From contig NZ_BONI01000015.1 of NCBI RefSeq assembly GCF_016862635.1, positions 62,001-126,000 on the forward strand: DNA of 64,000 nucleotides. Direction: 5' to 3'. The position numbers and the translations under genes were made by a program. The notes below the pieces were generated by a model. The model made no database searches. It was not told where the DNA came from and worked only from the letters and a program-made list of their open reading frames with translations. Below, in pieces: positions 34,448 to 43,381 of this stretch; position 1 is the stretch's first letter; every line of letters starts with the position of its first letter. The stretch is from Catellatospora coxensis (GTDB lineage Bacteria; Actinomycetota; Actinomycetes; Mycobacteriales; Micromonosporaceae).

Positions 34448-35923
34448 TCAGCCCACGGGCCAGGTGTGCACCGGTTCGTTGGTGCGCTGGTGCTCGGCAT
34501 ACCGGCCGACCATCGCCCGCAGGGCGGCAGGCCGGGTCGCGCCCTTCGCCTCCAGCGCCCGTACGGTGTCGACCTGCCAGGTCGAGCCGTTGCGCCCGAG
34601 CAGGCAGCGCTGCTCGATGATGCCGAGCAGCCGGTCGCGCTGCGCCGGGTCGACGCCGAACCGGTCGAGCCCTTCGGCGGCCTTCGGCAGCAGCATCTCC
34701 AGCACCAGGTCGGTCACCCGGATCTCGCCGAGACGCGGCCACCAGACCGGCGCGGCGATGCCCCGGCGGGCGGCGGCGTGGAAGTTGTCCTGCGCCACGC
34801 TGAACGGCAGCTGCGTCCAGAGTGGCCGGTCCTCCTCGACGAGCGCGCGGACCAGGCCGAAGTAGAGTGCGCCGTTGGCCAGCATGTCGACCACGGTCGG
34901 GCCGGCGGGCAGCACCCGGTTCTCGACGCGCAGGTGCGGGCGGCCGCCCATGATGTCGTACACCGGCCGGTTCCAGCGGTAGATGGTGCCGTTGTGCAGG
35001 CGCAGCTCGCCGAGCCGGGGGACCCCGCCGCTGCGGAGGACGGTCAGGGGGTCCTCCTCCTCCGCGATCGGCAGCAGCGGCGGGAAGTAGCGCACGTTCT
35101 CCTCGAACAGGTCGAAGATCGAGGTGACCCAGCGCTCGCCGAACCACACCCGGGGGCGTACGCCCTGGGCTTTGAGCTCGTCGGGCCGGGTGTCGGTGGC
35201 CTGCTCGAACAGCGCGATCCGGGTCTCCGACCAGAGCTGGTGGCCGAACAGGTAGGGCGAGTTGGCCCCGACCGCGACCTGCACCCCGGCGATGACCTGC
35301 GAGGCGTTCCAGTAGGCGGCGAACTCCGCGGGCGACACCTGCAGGTGGAACTGCAGGCTGGTGCAGGCGGCCTCGGGCGCGATGGAGTCGGTGCGGATGC
35401 GCAGCCGGTCCGCCCCGCGGATGTCGACGCCGATCTGCTCGCCGCGAGCGGCCAGGATCTCCTCGTTGAGCGAGCGGTAGCGCCCGTTGACGGACAGGTT
35501 CTCGGTGACCGTGTGGTCGGTGGTGAGCGTCGGCAGGATGCCGATGGTCAGCAGGGCCGCGTCGTGCTTGCGGGCGTGCGCGTCCGCGCGGCGCAGGCTC
35601 TCGATGATCTGCTGCTCGTACTGGATGAGCCCGTCGTCGGAGATGAGCCGCGGCGGGACGTTCAGTTCCAGATTGAACCGTCCGAGTTCGGTCTGGAAGT
35701 GCGGATCGGCCAGGTCGTGCAGCACCTCCTCGTTCACCATCGTCGGCAGGTGCTGCGGGTCGACGAGGTTCAGCTCGATCTCCAACCCGGTGGTCGGGTG
35801 GTCGGCGTCGAAGCTGAAGTCGTTGAGCATCAACGCGAACACGTCCAGGCAGCGTCTGACCTTCTGGCGGTAGTGCTCCCGTTCCTGGCGGGTGAACGTC
35901 TGCAGCGAAACGTCCTTGCCCAT
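34448..35923 (-). CDS. Glutamate-cysteine ligase-like protein (GCS2-related)
   Basis: 491 residues from the ATG at 35921-35923 with GGGAGGG upstream. The ATP/glutamate-binding start TGLEIELNLVDPQHLP (about 45-60) and GRFNLELNVPP (about 80-90) resemble carboxylate-amine ligases of the glutamate-cysteine ligase fold. RENRVLPAGPT-like (VENRVLPAGPTVVDMLANG) is in the C-terminal half. The substrate is uncertain: actinobacteria use mycothiol rather than glutathione, so a different amide ligation is likely. It lies 52 bases upstream of capA and is divergent from the MarR gene. Confidence 0.85.
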   Translation of the reverse strand: MGKDVSLQTFTRQEREHYRQKVRRCLDVFALMLNDFSFDADHPTTGLEIELNLVDPQHLPTMVNEEVLHDLADPHFQTELGRFNLELNVPPRLISDDGLIQYEQQIIESLRRADAHARKHDAALLTIGILPTLTTDHTVTENLSVNGRYRSLNEEILAARGEQIGVDIRGADRLRIRTDSIAPEAACTSLQFHLQVSPAEFAAYWNASQVIAGVQVAVGANSPYLFGHQLWSETRIALFEQATDTRPDELKAQGVRPRVWFGERWVTSIFDLFEENVRYFPPLLPIAEEEDPLTVLRSGGVPRLGELRLHNGTIYRWNRPVYDIMGGRPHLRVENRVLPAGPTVVDMLANGALYFGLVRALVEEDRPLWTQLPFSVAQDNFHAAARRGIAAPVWWPRLGEIRVTDLVLEMLLPKAAEGLDRFGVDPAQRDRLLGIIEQRCLLGRNGSTWQVDTVRALEAKGATRPAALRAMVGRYAEHQRTNEPVHTWPVG

Positions 35924-36068
35924 GAGCCCTCCCCGACACACGGTGACCAAGCGAACCCTCAGAGTACGGTTCGCGGGCGACAGTCGTATCGGGTGGTCGT
36001 CCCGATTGGCACACCCGTCGTCCCACTCTGCGGGATTCGAAGGGCAACAAATGTGCCATCTCTCCATA

Positions 36069-36074
36069 TACGAT
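36069..36074 (+). promoter_or_regulatory. Leaderless -10 element of the MarR gene
   Basis: TACGAT is followed by six bases and the ATG at 36081. The arrangement TATACGNT-N6-ATG is the same as at 31912-31926. Confidence 0.45.
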
Positions 36075-36080
36075 GCGCAA

Positions 36081-36551
36081 ATGGAGCTACTCGACGATTC
36101 GAGGCTCACCGCCATGGGCCTTTTGACAGAGGCGTTCACCAGCCTCAACACCCTCTGCGCGGAGCAGCTCGCCGCGCACGGCCTGGCACCTGTCGAGTTC
36201 GAAGTGCTGGTGCGGCTGGCCCGCTCCCCCGCACGACGACTTCGCATGACCGACCTCTCCCGACAGACCGCGATGAGCACGAGCGGGGTGACCCGCATGA
36301 TCGATCGGCTCGAGCGGGAGGCCCTGGTCTGCCGGGTCCCCTGCGACATCGACCGGCGCAGCTCGTATGCCGCCCTCACCAGCAAAGGCCTGGCCCGCCT
36401 GCAAGAGACCGTCCCCGGCCATCTGGAACTGCTCGACGAGTGGCTCATCGGCCCGCTCACCCAGCGCCAGCTGCACGGCCTGCTCGTCGGACTGCGCGTG
36501 GTGCGCGACGCGGTCCGCCCCGAGGCGACCGCGGGCGTGCATGACCAGTGA
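36081..36551 (+). CDS. MarR-family transcriptional regulator
   Basis: 156 residues from the ATG at 36081. The winged helix-turn-helix contains FEVLVRLARSPARRLRMTDLS, MSTSGVTRMIDRLEREALV and the wing DIDRRSSYAALTSKGL. MarR proteins are dimeric repressors usually released by small phenolic ligands. It is divergent from the ligase/capA pair, with 157 bases between, so these may be targets. An earlier ATG at 36051 is possible but the TACGAT hexamer favours 36081. The following gap 36552-36840 shows nothing. Confidence 0.9.
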   Translation: MELLDDSRLTAMGLLTEAFTSLNTLCAEQLAAHGLAPVEFEVLVRLARSPARRLRMTDLSRQTAMSTSGVTRMIDRLEREALVCRVPCDIDRRSSYAALTSKGLARLQETVPGHLELLDEWLIGPLTQRQLHGLLVGLRVVRDAVRPEATAGVHDQ

Positions 36552-36840
36552 CGACCAGATGCGGCGGGGTGGTGCTGCCGCTGCGGCAGAACCGGCGGCA
36601 GAAGTGCCACGGTCCTGCCAGAAAGGACGGTTAAAGCCCCGAATCGGGTGAACCGGGCTGCTAGCGTCATGGCCCTGTGGAGGACGGCAGGCCGGCCAGG
36701 CTGGTCGGTGGTCCGGCACAGGAGCTGCATCGGCGCGGGCGGAGACGGCGGGGGGCGCGGTTCGCCACGGCGGGCCGCGGAGGGACATCATCCGTCGGGG
36801 GGCCGCCCGCGCCGAGCACAGCACTACGGCCCACCACCGT

Positions 36841-39294
36841 TCAGAGGTGGCTGAGCAAATCCAAAGCCCGCGGCGTGAGCGAGATGCCCGTGCTGTCCCG
36901 CAGCACGTAGAGCCGTGTCACGACCTCGGCCGGCTCGTCGCTGGTCGCCGCCAGCCCGACGAGCGCCTCCATCATGTCCCGCCGGTCGTTGAGGCCGCTG
37001 GTCAACCGCGCCGCCGCCGCGAACCACGCGGCCGCGAGCGTGCGGTGACCCCGCTGCCAGGCCACCGTGGCCTCGATCATGGCGCAGTGCCAGTCCTCCT
37101 CGGGCTCGACCGAGCCGGGCACGTCGGCCTCCGGGCCGGGCTCCTCCAGCAGCGCGGCGCGGATGTCGGTGAGCGTCTTCTCCGCCTCGTCCAACCGCCC
37201 GCCCTGCGCGTACGCCAGCCCCACCACGCCCACCAGCCGCCGGCGCTCACCCGGGTTGCCGACCTCGGCCAGCATCTCCACAGCCTGCAGCCCGACCCGC
37301 ACCGCCTCGTCGTAGCGGCCGTCCAGGCGCAGCACCTCGGCCAGGTTGGCGCGCGCCAGCGCCCGCAGCTTGTGCTCGCCGGACCGCGCCGACAGCCGGT
37401 CCACCGCGGCCAGCCGCCGCTGCGCCGCGGCGAGATCCGCCTCGCGCAGGTCGTGCCAGATCAGGTTGTGCTGGGCCACCGCCATGTCGCCGACCCGGCC
37501 GGTCCGGGTGGCCAGCGCCAGCGTGGCCTCGCCGTGCCGCCGGGCGTCGTCGTACTCCCCCGCGCTCTGGTGCACCACCTGCAGCACGCCACGGGCCGCC
37601 AGCTCCCCGGTCACGTCCCCCACCAGCAGGAACGCCGCGAGAGCGGCCTCGCCCCGGTCGAGCTCGGCCCGGCCCGCGCCGTGTTCGGCCGCCAGCTGCA
37701 CCACGCCCAGGTCCGCCCACGCGCGCACGACCGGGTCCGCGTCGGCGGTGCGCGGGTCGTCGAGCAGCCGCCGCAGCCACTGCCTGCCCTGCTGGTCCCG
37801 GCCGCGGAAGCGCCACCAGCGGGGCAGCTGCGACGCCAGGCACAGCGCGGTGTGCGGGTCGTGCTCGGCGGCGTAGGCCAGCGCCGCCCACAGATCGCTG
37901 GCCACGTCGTCGAGCCGGGCCACCGCCGCCGCCAGCGTGGACCCCACCATCGTCGGCGCGGTGCGCGCGGCGAACCGGGCGAAGACCACGCCGTGCCGGC
38001 GGCGCGCCTCGGCCAGCTCCCCGGCCACCTCGGCCTGCTCGGTGGCGTACTCCTTCACGACGTCCAGCAGCACGAACCGGAACGCGCCCGAGCCGCGCAC
38101 CTGCACCAGTCCCAGCTCGACCAGCCGCTCCAGCACCGGCACCACGTCGACCTGCGGGCCGAGCAGGTCCTCGGCGAGCTCCACCGACCAGCGGTAGCCG
38201 AACACGGCAAGCCGCCGCAGCGCCTCCCGCTGCGCGGGCTCCAGCAGGCGGTAGCTCGCCGTCACCACGTCCCGCAGGGTCACCAGCGGCGGCGACGCGG
38301 CCACGTCGGCGCTGCCCAGCTCCAGCAGCCGGTTGCCGTACCGGGCGAGCATCTCGGCGGGGTCGAGCACCCGGCCTCGCGCCGCGGCCAGTTCGATGGC
38401 CAGGGGCAGCCCGCCGAGCCGGCGTACCAGCGTGACCAGTGCCTCGACCTCGACGTCGGCCGGCGACCGGCGCACCTGCCGCCACCTGGCCAGGAACAGC
38501 GCGCTCGCCGGGTGCCGCTCCGCCTCGGCCAGCGCCCGCGTCCCGGCCGGGGGCAGCGCCAGCGGGCCCAGCGGCCACACCTGCTCGCCCGGGTGCCCGA
38601 CAGGCGCCCGTGCCGAGGCGAGCACGCGCAGCGTGGGCGCCACCGCGAGCAGCTCCGCCAGCACGGTCCGGAATGCCTCCGGGGAGCGGTCCACCGCGTC
38701 CACCATCAGCACCACCGGCTGCTCCAGCCGGGCCGGCAGGTCGGCCGGCCGGTTGACGCCGAGCACCGCGCAGACGACGTCACGGACGTCGGTGACGGTG
38801 TCGCCCGCCGCGACGCTGATCGCGGCCACGCCGGCCGGGAAGTGCGGCTGCATCCGGTTCGCGACGCTGATCGCCAGTGCGCTCTTGCCGACCCCGGCGA
38901 GCCCCACGAGGGTGGTGAGCCCCGGTCGGTCGATCAGATGCGCGGCGAGTGCGGCGGACTCCTCGGCCCGGCCGTGGAGTTCCGGCGCCGTGGGCAGCGT
39001 GTACCCCGCGGGCTTGGACTGCGGCGGGAGCTGGCCGCGCGCGGCGGTGTAGAACTCCGCGGCGTCGTCGCCGGTCAGCCCCAGCGCGCCGACCAGCAGT
39101 TCGACCGTGCTGCGCTGAGGTCGCGAGGCCCGGCCGTGCTCCAGGTCCCGGACCGTGCGCACCCCGAGCCCGGCTCGCGCGGCGAGCTCCGACTGAGTCA
39201 GCCGCGCGGCGTCCCGGTGCGCGCGCAGGAGCGCGCTGAAGGAGGCCGCCGACGCGTCGGCGGCCTCAACGTGAACCGGGTGACCTGGGGCCAT
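36841..39294 (-). CDS. Large regulator: HTH-XRE, NB-ARC ATPase, TPR
   Basis: 817 residues. An N-terminal Cro/XRE helix-turn-helix (about 19-72, RLTQSELAARAGLGVRTVRDLEHG) is followed by an NB-ARC-type STAND ATPase. The P-loop is GLAGVGKSA (131-139) and the kinase-2 strand VVLMVDAVD (about 194-202), with GLPLAIELAAAR further on. The C-terminal half (about 440-817) is a helical TPR-like sensor. It resembles AfsR but lacks the SARP/BTAD domain and uses an XRE domain instead. Such STAND regulators couple ligand sensing to ATP-driven oligomerisation. No obvious target lies alongside. Confidence 0.88.
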   Translation of the reverse strand: MAPGHPVHVEAADASAASFSALLRAHRDAARLTQSELAARAGLGVRTVRDLEHGRASRPQRSTVELLVGALGLTGDDAAEFYTAARGQLPPQSKPAGYTLPTAPELHGRAEESAALAAHLIDRPGLTTLVGLAGVGKSALAISVANRMQPHFPAGVAAISVAAGDTVTDVRDVVCAVLGVNRPADLPARLEQPVVLMVDAVDRSPEAFRTVLAELLAVAPTLRVLASARAPVGHPGEQVWPLGPLALPPAGTRALAEAERHPASALFLARWRQVRRSPADVEVEALVTLVRRLGGLPLAIELAAARGRVLDPAEMLARYGNRLLELGSADVAASPPLVTLRDVVTASYRLLEPAQREALRRLAVFGYRWSVELAEDLLGPQVDVVPVLERLVELGLVQVRGSGAFRFVLLDVVKEYATEQAEVAGELAEARRRHGVVFARFAARTAPTMVGSTLAAAVARLDDVASDLWAALAYAAEHDPHTALCLASQLPRWWRFRGRDQQGRQWLRRLLDDPRTADADPVVRAWADLGVVQLAAEHGAGRAELDRGEAALAAFLLVGDVTGELAARGVLQVVHQSAGEYDDARRHGEATLALATRTGRVGDMAVAQHNLIWHDLREADLAAAQRRLAAVDRLSARSGEHKLRALARANLAEVLRLDGRYDEAVRVGLQAVEMLAEVGNPGERRRLVGVVGLAYAQGGRLDEAEKTLTDIRAALLEEPGPEADVPGSVEPEEDWHCAMIEATVAWQRGHRTLAAAWFAAAARLTSGLNDRRDMMEALVGLAATSDEPAEVVTRLYVLRDSTGISLTPRALDLLSHL

Positions 39295-39611
39295 GGCCGC
39301 AAAGACTACGCATACGAAGCCGAACGTGGGAGTCGAGCGTCTACTTTTTGGCGCACTCGCCGGACATGACCGGTGTCACACCGCAACCTTTCCGGCGACC
39401 GCTGTCGGAGGGCCGACATTCGCAACCTTCCGTCCGAGGAACGCGTGTGTTCAGGCATCGACACATGTCGGCGGCTGCCGGGATGTGCCGTGCCACCGAC
39501 GGGGGGTCTCCGGTCGCTACGGCGGCCGGAGACCTGGCGGAGCAGGACACGCAGGGTACGGGGAAGCTCGCGCCGCACGGGGCGGCCGGGGCGGGGCGGG
39601 AGGAGCCGGAG

Positions 39612-40439
39612 ATGGCCATGTCATCCAGAAACGCGCAGGTCCGCCGGGTGGCGCTCGGCACGGGACGGATCGCGGTGGCGCTCGCCGTACTGTCGGCGCT
39701 CGTGGCGTGCGGCCCGGCGCCCCGGCCGGTCCCGCCGGCCGCGTCGCCCACGGCCACGGCCCAGGGCTCGGCGGCGCCGACCGCCGAACCGACTGCCACA
39801 CCCGGCGAGCCGGAGCCGTCGAGCCGCTGCCTGGACCGGTATCCGGCGGCGATCCCGGACGCGGTGTTCCTGCCGGGCACGCTGCCCCACGAGAACATGA
39901 GCGACAGCCGGCTCTGCTACACGCTGCGCCCGGCGCAGCCCGGCGAGGAGGACTGGCCCGAGCCCGACCACCTGCCCCGGGTGTGCGCCGCACCGGTGCA
40001 CGCCAGCGACGCGCTGATCGCCGACCGGCGCGGGTACACGCGCCTGTTCGACAGCGACCCGAGCGAGGCCGGGCTGTCCACCGTCGCCTATGACCACACG
40101 GTCACCCGGTACACCGGCACCGGGGCGGTGGACTACCTCGCCGAGGTGCGGCGCGACGTGCAGCGCTGCGGGGCGTACACGCGCGGCGACGCCACCCACG
40201 AGTACCGGATCGTGTCCGGGCCGAGGCTGGGCGACGAGTCGCTGCGTATGACGGTGCGCCGGCGCTGGGTGCGGGCGCAGGAGGGCATGCCCCGCGAGGC
40301 GACCTACTACGTCTCGGTCGTCCGGCGGGGCACACACGTCTCGGTCGTGCTCGACCACGGCTGGGAGGGCGCGGCGACGAGTCCGGCGGAGATCTTCAAG
40401 GTGATGGCGGAGGCGGCCGAACGCACCCCCGCCTCCTGA
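39612..40439 (+). CDS. Putative lipoprotein, function unknown
   Basis: 275 residues from the ATG at 39612 with GGGAGGAG upstream. The signal peptide ends in the lipobox LVAC (Cys about residue 33), followed by a Pro/Ala/Thr linker. The outer domain of about 200 residues has five further cysteines and a C-terminal β-strand pattern (REATYYVSVVRRGTHVSVVLDHGW). No family is recognised. The 317-base gap before it, 39295-39611, holds the divergent promoters and nothing else I can identify. Confidence 0.78.
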   Translation: MAMSSRNAQVRRVALGTGRIAVALAVLSALVACGPAPRPVPPAASPTATAQGSAAPTAEPTATPGEPEPSSRCLDRYPAAIPDAVFLPGTLPHENMSDSRLCYTLRPAQPGEEDWPEPDHLPRVCAAPVHASDALIADRRGYTRLFDSDPSEAGLSTVAYDHTVTRYTGTGAVDYLAEVRRDVQRCGAYTRGDATHEYRIVSGPRLGDESLRMTVRRRWVRAQEGMPREATYYVSVVRRGTHVSVVLDHGWEGAATSPAEIFKVMAEAAERTPAS

Positions 40440-40448
40440 CGGCGGCCC

Positions 40449-40474
40449 GGGTGAGGCCCCGCGGGGCCTCACCC
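40449..40474. terminator. Perfect 26-base palindrome between convergent genes
   Basis: 40449-40474 equals its own reverse complement (GGGTGAGGCCCCG and inverse). It lies between the stops at 40439 and 40483, so it likely ends both transcripts. Confidence 0.65.
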
Positions 40475-40482
40475 GTGTCCGG

Positions 40483-41628
40483 TCAGCGCAGACCCAGGTC
40501 CCGCGCGATGACCATGCGCTGGATCTCGGAGGTGCCTTCGCCGATCTCCAGGATCTTGCTGTCGCGCCACATGCGGGCGACCGGGAACTCGTTCATGAAG
40601 CCGTACCCGCCGTGGATCTGCGTGGCGTCCCGGGCGTTGTCCACCGCGACCGTGCTGGCGTGCAGCTTCGCGATGGCCGCCTGGCGCTTGAAGTCCACGC
40701 CCGCGACCAGCCGCTGCGCGGCGTCGCGCCAGGCCAGCCGCGCGGTGTGGGCACGCGTCTCCATGTCCGCGATCATGAACTGGATCGCCTGGTACGAGCC
40801 GATGGTGTGGCCGAACGCCTCGCGCTGCGACGCGTACTTGAGCGACTCGTCGACGCAGCCCTGGGCCAGGCCCGTGGACAGCGCGGCGATGGCGATCCGG
40901 CCCTCGTCGAGGATCTGCAGGAACTGCGCGAAGCCCCGGCCCCGCTGCCCGAGCAGGTTCTCCACCGGCACCCGGCAGTCGGTGAAGGTCAGCTCGTGAG
41001 TGTCCGAGCTGCACCAGCCGACCTTGGAGTAGCCGGGCGCGACCGTGAAGCCGGGCGTGCCCGACGGCACGATGATCGAGGAGATCTCGTTGTCGCCGGT
41101 CCGCGCGGTGACGGTGACCAGGCTGGTCATCGTGGTGCCCGAATTCGTGATGAAGGCCTTGCTGCCGTTGATGATCCATTCGGTGCCGTCCTCGGACAGC
41201 CGCGCCGTGGTGCGCGTGCCGCCCGCGTCCGAGCCCGCGCCCGGCTCGGTCAGCCCGAACCCGGCCAGCGCCTCCCCCTTGATCAGGGCAGGCAGCCAGC
41301 GCTTCTTCTGCTCGTCGCTGCCGAACCGGTAGATCGGCATCGCGCCCAGCGAGATCGCCGCCTCCAGCGTGATGGACAGCGACGAGTCGACCCGGGCCAA
41401 CTCCTCCAGCACGATGCACAGGGCGAGGTAGTCGCCGTCCATGCCGCCGAACTCGCTCGGGAAGGGCAGCCCGAACAGCCCCATCTCGCCCATCTGGCGG
41501 ACCAGGTCGTACGGGAACTCGTGCCGCTCGTACAGGTCGCCGATCACCGGCGCCACCTTGTCCTGGGCGAAGCGGCGCACGGTGTCGCGCAGCTCGCGGT
41601 GCTCCTCGGACAGCCCGAAGTCGGTCAT
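40483..41628 (-). CDS. Acyl-CoA dehydrogenase
   Basis: 381 residues from the ATG at 41626-41628. FAD/substrate motifs are GFGLTEPGAGSDAGGT (about 130-145), INGSKAFITNSG and DSKILEIGEGTSEIQR near the C-terminus. Glu364 in GEGTSE is at the position of the catalytic base in medium/short-chain enzymes, whereas isovaleryl-CoA dehydrogenases have a neutral residue there. Context (carboxyltransferase 11 bases upstream, HMG-CoA lyase and biotin carboxylase nearby) points to branched-chain acyl-CoA oxidation, like FadE19 in M. tuberculosis. It is probably controlled by the operator at 43190-43203. Confidence 0.93.
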   Translation of the reverse strand: MTDFGLSEEHRELRDTVRRFAQDKVAPVIGDLYERHEFPYDLVRQMGEMGLFGLPFPSEFGGMDGDYLALCIVLEELARVDSSLSITLEAAISLGAMPIYRFGSDEQKKRWLPALIKGEALAGFGLTEPGAGSDAGGTRTTARLSEDGTEWIINGSKAFITNSGTTMTSLVTVTARTGDNEISSIIVPSGTPGFTVAPGYSKVGWCSSDTHELTFTDCRVPVENLLGQRGRGFAQFLQILDEGRIAIAALSTGLAQGCVDESLKYASQREAFGHTIGSYQAIQFMIADMETRAHTARLAWRDAAQRLVAGVDFKRQAAIAKLHASTVAVDNARDATQIHGGYGFMNEFPVARMWRDSKILEIGEGTSEIQRMVIARDLGLR

Positions 41629-41639
41629 CACGGCCTCTC

Positions 41640-43160
41640 TCAAACGGGAGTCACGCCGTGTCGGCGGCGTGAGAAGTGACGGTCCTTGCCCTGTGCGGCG
41701 CGGTACCGCTGGATGAGCTCGTCGCGGAGCCGGTCGGGCTCCACGATCGTGTCGATGACCAGCTCGCTGGCGAGCCGGACGATGTCGATGTCGGTCTCGT
41801 ACTCGGCCCGCTTGGCGGCGACGAACGCCTCCCGCTCGGCCTCGTCCTCGATCGCGGCGATCTTGTTGGCGTAGACGGCGTTCACCGCGGCCTCGGCGCC
41901 CATCACGGCGATCTTGGCGGTGGGCAGCGCGATGGTCGCCTCGGGCATGAACCCGGGCCCGGCCATCGCGTACAGGCCGGCGCCGTACGCCTTGCGCACC
42001 ACGACGCAGATCTTCGGCACGGTCGCCTCGCTGATCGCGGAGACCATCTTCGCGCCGTGCCGGATGATGCCCTGCTTCTCGACCGCGCTGCCGACCATGA
42101 AGCCCGGCACGTCGCACAGGAACAGCAGCGGCACGTTGAACGCGTCGCACAGCTGCACGAAGCGGCTGGCCTTGTCGGCCGAGTCGACGAACAGCACCCC
42201 ACCCTTGTGCAACGAGTTGTTGCCCACGATGCCCACGACCTGGCCGTCGAGCCGGCCGAAGCCGATCGTCAGCTCCTTGGCCCAGCGCGCCTGGATCTCG
42301 AAGTACTCCCCGCCGTCGAGCAGGCCCTTGACCAGCTTGCGCATGTCGAACGCGCGGCGCTCGCTCTCGGGCACGATCGCGGCCAGGTCGGTCTCCGGCG
42401 CGGGCATCGGCTCCAGCGCGGGCGGCTGCTCGGTCCAGTTGGCGGGCAGGAAGGACAGGTAGCGCCGGACCACGCCGAGCGCCTCATCCTCGTCCTTGCA
42501 CAGGAAGTGGCCGACGCCGGACTGCTCGGTGTGCACCTTCGCGCCGCCCATCGCCTCCAGCGTGGTCTTCTCCCCGGTGACCATCTCGACCATGCGGTCC
42601 GAGCCCAGGTACATCGAGGCGTTGCCGTCGACCATGGCGACCACGTCGCAGAAGGCGGGGATGTACGCGCCGCCCGCGGCGCTCGGCCCGAACAGGGCGC
42701 ACACCTGCGGGATGCTGCCCGAGGACTTCACCTGCTGGTAGAAGATGTTGCCCGCGCCCCGGCGGCCGGGGAACAGGTCGACCTGGTCGGTGATCCGCGC
42801 CCCGGCGGAGTCGACGAGGTAGACCATGGGCACGCCCTGGCCGTACGCCCGCTCGATGATCCTGATGATCTTCTCGACGGTGCGGGCGCCCCAGCTGCCG
42901 GCCTTGACCGTGGAGTCGTTGGCCATCAGGCACACCGGGCGGCCGTCGATGGTCGCCTGACCGGTGATCACGCCGTCGGCGGGCAGCCCGTGGGCCTGCG
43001 CGTTGGCGAAGATCCCGTCCTCGACGAACGAGCCCTTGTCGACCAGGCGCGCGATGCGCTCGCGCGCGAAGAGCTTGCCCTTGGCCTCGTTGGCGTGGTG
43101 GTACTTCGGCGCCCCACCGGCCCCGATGCGCTCTCTCAGCTCATCCAGCCCCTCGTGCAT
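41640..43160 (-). CDS. Acyl-CoA carboxylase β subunit (methylcrotonyl-CoA carboxylase-like carboxyltransferase)
   Basis: 506 residues from the ATG at 43158-43160. The carboxyltransferase fold is clear: KLFARERIARLVDKGSF, VDSAGARITDQVDLFPGRRG, GPSAAGGAYIPAF, GNNSLHKGGVLFVDSADKA and the C-terminal VRKAYGAGLYAMAGPGF. It should transfer CO2 from carboxybiotin to an acyl-CoA; clustering with HMG-CoA lyase suggests 3-methylcrotonyl-CoA in leucine breakdown. The partner biotin carboxylase is encoded 7 kb away at 50471-51808. A TetR-type operator lies 30 bases upstream of the start. Confidence 0.93.
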   Translation of the reverse strand: MHEGLDELRERIGAGGAPKYHHANEAKGKLFARERIARLVDKGSFVEDGIFANAQAHGLPADGVITGQATIDGRPVCLMANDSTVKAGSWGARTVEKIIRIIERAYGQGVPMVYLVDSAGARITDQVDLFPGRRGAGNIFYQQVKSSGSIPQVCALFGPSAAGGAYIPAFCDVVAMVDGNASMYLGSDRMVEMVTGEKTTLEAMGGAKVHTEQSGVGHFLCKDEDEALGVVRRYLSFLPANWTEQPPALEPMPAPETDLAAIVPESERRAFDMRKLVKGLLDGGEYFEIQARWAKELTIGFGRLDGQVVGIVGNNSLHKGGVLFVDSADKASRFVQLCDAFNVPLLFLCDVPGFMVGSAVEKQGIIRHGAKMVSAISEATVPKICVVVRKAYGAGLYAMAGPGFMPEATIALPTAKIAVMGAEAAVNAVYANKIAAIEDEAEREAFVAAKRAEYETDIDIVRLASELVIDTIVEPDRLRDELIQRYRAAQGKDRHFSRRRHGVTPV

Positions 43161-43189
43161 ACCGACGCCTCTCCTCCCACAGCGCAACC

Positions 43190-43203
43190 TGAACGATAGT
43201 TAA
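43190..43203. promoter_or_regulatory. Candidate TetR operator upstream of the carboxyltransferase gene
   Basis: TGAACGATAGTTAA, which on the minus strand reads TTAACT-AT-CGTTCA. It matches the shared pattern TNAACG-NN-CGTTNA with one departure and overlaps TATCGT, a -10-like hexamer. It is 30 bases before the ATG. Three sister sites are at 47013, 51849 and 52616. Confidence 0.6.
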
Positions 43204-43252
43204 GTTACCACCAGCTGAGACAACCCACCTCCCCCGACCGCCCCACCCCCCG

Positions 43253-43317
43253 CCGCAACTCTTAAGAAGTCGCGGCCTCAGGCACGTTCGAAAGCGGCAA
43301 GTCTTTAAGAGTTGCGG
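43253..43317. repeat. Palindrome, copy 3 of the GCAACTCTT family
   Basis: Left arm 43253-43276 and right arm 43294-43317 begin and end with CCGCAACTCTT and AAGAGTTGCGG. The inner part has five mismatches, so this copy is decayed relative to 3162-3224. It lies between the chaplin-like gene and the carboxyltransferase gene. Confidence 0.8.
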
Positions 43318-43332
43318 CAGGTGGGGGTACGC

Positions 43333-43366
43333 GAAAGGGCCGGCGCGCGTCCGCGCCGGCCCTTTC
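43333..43366 (-). terminator. Terminator of the chaplin-like gene
   Basis: The 15-base arms 43333-43347 and 43352-43366 (GAAAGGGCCGGCGCG and inverse) are perfect with a four-base loop, 16 bases beyond the leftward stop. The outer AAA/TTT adds a short U-tract. Confidence 0.8.
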
Positions 43367-43381
43367 AGTGGGGAAGATGTG

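Noticed and set aside
33169-35923. A poly-γ-glutamate capsule operon (capA plus ligase)
   Set aside because: No capB or capC is present, and the ligase is of the glutamate-cysteine ligase fold, so the capsule reading is unsupported.
36847-39369. An 840-codon rightward open frame opposite the NB-ARC regulator
   Set aside because: Antisense shadow; the opposite strand has clear HTH and P-loop motifs.
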